Assembly (NCBI GenBank): GCA_029891345.1
Contig: CM057005.1
Coordinates: 67,031,760-67,095,759 of the forward strand
Source of the DNA: Dryococelus australis
Taxonomy: Eukaryota; Arthropoda; Insecta; Phasmatodea; Phasmatidae
Reading direction: 5' to 3'
DNA length: 64,000 nucleotides
The notes beneath the pieces are model-generated. The model ran no database searches. It was given only the letters and a program-made list of their open reading frames with translations, and was not told the DNA's origin. Position 1 is the stretch's first letter, and every line of letters starts with the position of its first letter. The translations under genes were made by a program, and so were the position numbers. Below are positions 61,413 through 64,000 of this stretch, piece after piece.

Positions 61413-63735
61413 TTAACTTTTGTACCCATGTGGGAGTGCTTGCACACCATCTTCACAAATACATTGTTTGTCATCGAACCAGGTGAGTGCCAACTTATTT
61501 GTGCACATGGAGTATATGTCGTGATGCTATGACCTGATGTTTCTGACAGTCAGTCTCATGCTACATTGATCTTCAAGCACTATCTTGTAATCTTCTAATT
61601 GCATCCTGTATTTACAACCCATTTCCAGATTCCTTTAGCACTTTTGTTCACTTTGCTTTCACTGGTCTTGTATGCATATAATTTCGCCCATAGACCAATA
61701 AACTCAGTCATGAGTGCACCAACACACTCATATTTTAACTTTCCCAGTACTTTAGAGTCGGTGGGAGTAGCATGGGTGTGGTGAGGGGTAGCTAGAAGTA
61801 TCAAACTCAGTCATGAAAGCATGGTCAGTGGTCATGTCAGAATAGAAGTCTTCTGTAAATATGTGGTAGATGGAGTCTGTGTCTGCATATGCAAAATCAA
61901 CTCCATTGGGGTACTTTGGTTTGATGATGTCATAGCAAAAACCATACATGAGTGTTTTGGACAAATCAAGGATGCTGAAGCCAGCATAAATAGGCTTACT
62001 GAACATGATTGTTTCCTGGTGTATATGATCAGAGCCAGATTTTCTCTATAAACTGTACGATCTTTGAATGCTGGTCGTGCTACAAGCTTCTTTGCCCATT
62101 TCACATTACAGACAAGCTCCATTCTTTGGCAATTGTATATTTTTTATGTGAACTTGCCAAACACAGAATTGTTGACAAGCTTGAAAAAGTCACATTTAGA
62201 GTGTTTCTTGGCAGCCTTTCTTTTCTCGCTATTGATGTTAATGTAGGTTTTCAGCCAGGTTGATTGCTTGAACTTTAAAACTCTATGGACTTTGGGGATG
62301 ACTAGGCCATGGTTGACCGCCTGCTTCAGTAATCTTAAATGAACTATGTAGTGCACCTTATTTCCCACAGTAGTTAATAACTTGGGGTGGTGGGAACCCG
62401 ATGGGCATTTGTTAATTGGAAGAAAGGGTAGGTCCTTATGACCATCGTGTAGTTCAGGTGGGTACTCCACATAGACTTCCAACACATGCCCTACATTTCC
62501 ATCATCTGACTCGGACATGATGTCGATTTCAGATTCAACCAACTCAAAACCACTCTGTGGTAGTGGTACACTCATTGTCCATACATACAAATTATTTGCA
62601 TTGATGTACTGAATGAATGATGTGGGCTTGGCAGGATCATATGTATTGGGCAAGTAGCTGTTGTTTGCAACACAATGCCTCTTAATGCACTGGGCAACAC
62701 CACCTCCAATACCAGATTCCAAAAACATATACAGGTTGTAGTCAATAAGTTTTTTCAGTTATACCTCTGTTATTCTCAACATTGCATCAAAGGAAAACCT
62801 AGGAGCACTCATAAACCATACACAATCTAAATTATATGTGATAAGACACAGCTCTCAGAAATTCCCAAAAACATCTGCCAACAGTACTAAATCAGTCTTG
62901 AGATAGAGGTCCGAATATTAACCCAAAGTTTCACAACCAAACTTGGTCCACACCATCTGTGTATGTGCATACTCTTTGTCTGTTACATGGCTGTGTGAAC
63001 TTGTTATAGAAAGAGCTCTTTGGACATATTTGAGGCTCATCGAGGATTTCCCAGTTGGTGATGTGATCATATGGGAAGACCACTTTTCTTGAGACAAGCT
63101 CCAGCTCATCAGTTTTGAAGAACCTCTTAGTGGTCTTGAACTCACTTGTAGGCAGGTTTCCAGCCAAGATGGCCAGGCTTGCAGGCATGATTCTGGAGGT
63201 ATAGATGAATTGTATGCAGAACCTGTTGTGATCTTTGAGAAGGTAATCCGATTCTCTTCTGAATGAGGAATAAATAATAATTCCATCTCGTCATATGCCA
63301 GTTCCTTTATGATGAAGTGTTCATCATAACAGAGGTTGTGAATGAACACAGGTAACTTCTTAGGTCAGCATCGAAGCATGTTGCACTCATTACATGAGGG
63401 TCCAATTTAGCAGCCATTAAAATGCTGTGATATCTTACTTTGTGAGTGATCTCTGTAAATACAGTGTGGCAGCACATACAGCTCCTTGCCTGGTTGTATG
63501 TTGCTTGCTCGAACTGTGTCAGAGGTTTGATTGGTTTCGAAGTTTCATAGGTTTCGAAGTTTCATAGATATTCTTGACCTTCCCAATAGCCACAATATTT
63601 TCCACAAAAAGTTGGCTGGCACCATGGCCTCTATATAGTTGAGGTTCTTGTCGAAGCGAGGCAATCAGTTTTGCTGGTATCACAATGTTGTCTACATGTA
63701 CATACAGGCCATAACTGTATGGCTCACACAGCTGG
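61413..63735 (-). pseudogene. Family B DNA polymerase relic (Polinton/adintovirus/bidnavirus type)
   Basis: Decayed, protein-primed-type DNA polymerase B read from high to low coordinates. N-terminal block near 63600-63720; an exonuclease-like block FIHNLCYDEHFIIKEL (63349); a block around 62940-63190 with FKTTKRFF and frameshifts on both sides; 62144-62728 with palm motif A reading YINANNLYVW (the expected aspartate is N) and motif B KLVNNSVFGKF. Motif C YADTDSIYH lies at about 61880, then FIGLWAKLYAYK (61700), and the C-terminal HGYKS ends at a stop (61413-61415). A 17-bp tandem duplication (63534-63567) shifts the frame. This is an old viral/transposon copy, clearly non-functional; it continues beyond a SINE toward the window edge. 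Confidence 0.88.
63534..63567. repeat. 17-bp tandem duplication within the polymerase relic
   Basis: GTTTCGAAGTTTCATAG occurs twice without a spacer (63534-63550, 63551-63567). 17 is not a multiple of three, so it breaks the reading frame. Confidence 0.95.
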
Positions 63736-63742
63736 TACAGGT

Positions 63743-63993
63743 AGGTGAGTGAGGGAAGAGATTTGGATGGCTCTTAGCAGCGAGGTCTTGAGCAGATGAG
63801 GGTGATTGAAGTGAATATGGAGTGGTGCTGGAATGAAGGAGTGGGAGAAACAGGAGGTCCTGAGAAAACCTGTCGACCAGTGGCATTGTACAGCATGATT
63901 CCAAACTTGCGAAGATCCAGTGACACAGCTGGGGATTGAACCCAGTTCTTGGTGGGAGGTGAGTGTGCTAAGTGTTCGGCCACTGCGGCCCCT
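63743..63993 (-). mobile_element. tRNA-derived SINE1 inserted in the polymerase relic
   Basis: On minus: head GGGGCCGCAGTGGCCGAACA, B-box area GGGTTCAATCCCCAG, body GGAATCATGCTGTACAATG, 3' end GAGCCATCCAAATCTC. TACAGGT stands at 63736-63742 and 63994-64000 (window edge), giving a target duplication of at least 7 bp. Many CpG positions of other copies read TG or CA here, as expected from methylation-driven decay. Confidence 0.9.
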
Positions 63994-64000
63994 TACAGGT

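Overview
This 64-kb window looks like repeat-rich, intron/intergenic DNA from a eukaryote, most likely an arthropod (probably an insect). Support for this: tRNA-derived SINEs with target-site duplications, MITEs of several superfamilies, transposase relics typical of arthropods (PIF/Harbinger, Tc1/mariner), a Ty3/gypsy relic, and an old protein-primed-type DNA polymerase B relic. Nothing bacterial (operons, ribosome binding sites, long packed ORFs) is present. I cannot name the species. No intact host protein-coding gene could be established; the best candidate is one possible first coding exon on the minus strand at 40728-40874, in a CpG-rich stretch with a consensus splice donor.

The dominant content, from 1.4 kb to 55 kb, is about 35 copies or fragments of one group of short TIR elements whose ends read GGCTGTTCACGGTAAAGTGA followed by GCACTTTTGAA, flanked by TA/TATA. 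I divide it into three subfamilies with different interiors: subfamily I (about 400-430 bp), II (about 205-250 bp) and III (about 400 bp, ends more diverged, CCATTCACGG). They are nested in one another and in other repeats. Two subfamily III copies carry a subfamily II copy at the same internal TA.

Between these lie other elements with self-consistent ends: hAT-type MITEs with 8-bp target duplications (6043-6436, 13067-13684, 46710-47010, 48841-49080), TTAA-flanked piggyBac-like MITEs (3581-3868 and three more), PIF/Harbinger-like MITEs with TAA or TTA duplications (14460-14973, 31022-31520), a pogo-like MITE (46349-46497), a Tc1/mariner deletion derivative with about 170-bp TIRs and a residual transposase tail (52094-52813), a long-inverted-repeat element (15085-15735), and several TIR repeats of unknown class.

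At 44.1-48.5 kb a 3.3-kb PIF/Harbinger relic (24-bp perfect TIRs, degraded BESS-type accessory protein on +, transposase helix-turn-helix exon on -) sits inside another dispersed repeat. That repeat also holds an 18-unit, 38-bp minisatellite whose units resemble the 5' part of a tRNA, including a Pol III A box.

The right end (55.3-64 kb) holds a minus-strand Ty3/gypsy relic (gag to integrase, no LTRs seen), a tRNA-derived SINE, and a minus-strand family B DNA polymerase pseudogene of the Polinton/adintovirus/bidnavirus type, broken by frameshifts, by loss of the motif A aspartate, by a 17-bp duplication and by a SINE with a TACAGGT duplication at the window edge. An unassigned decayed reading region lies downstream of it.

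Most short ORFs are fortuitous or are shadows of these repeats. Family assignments rest on reading the sequence by eye; no database search was possible.
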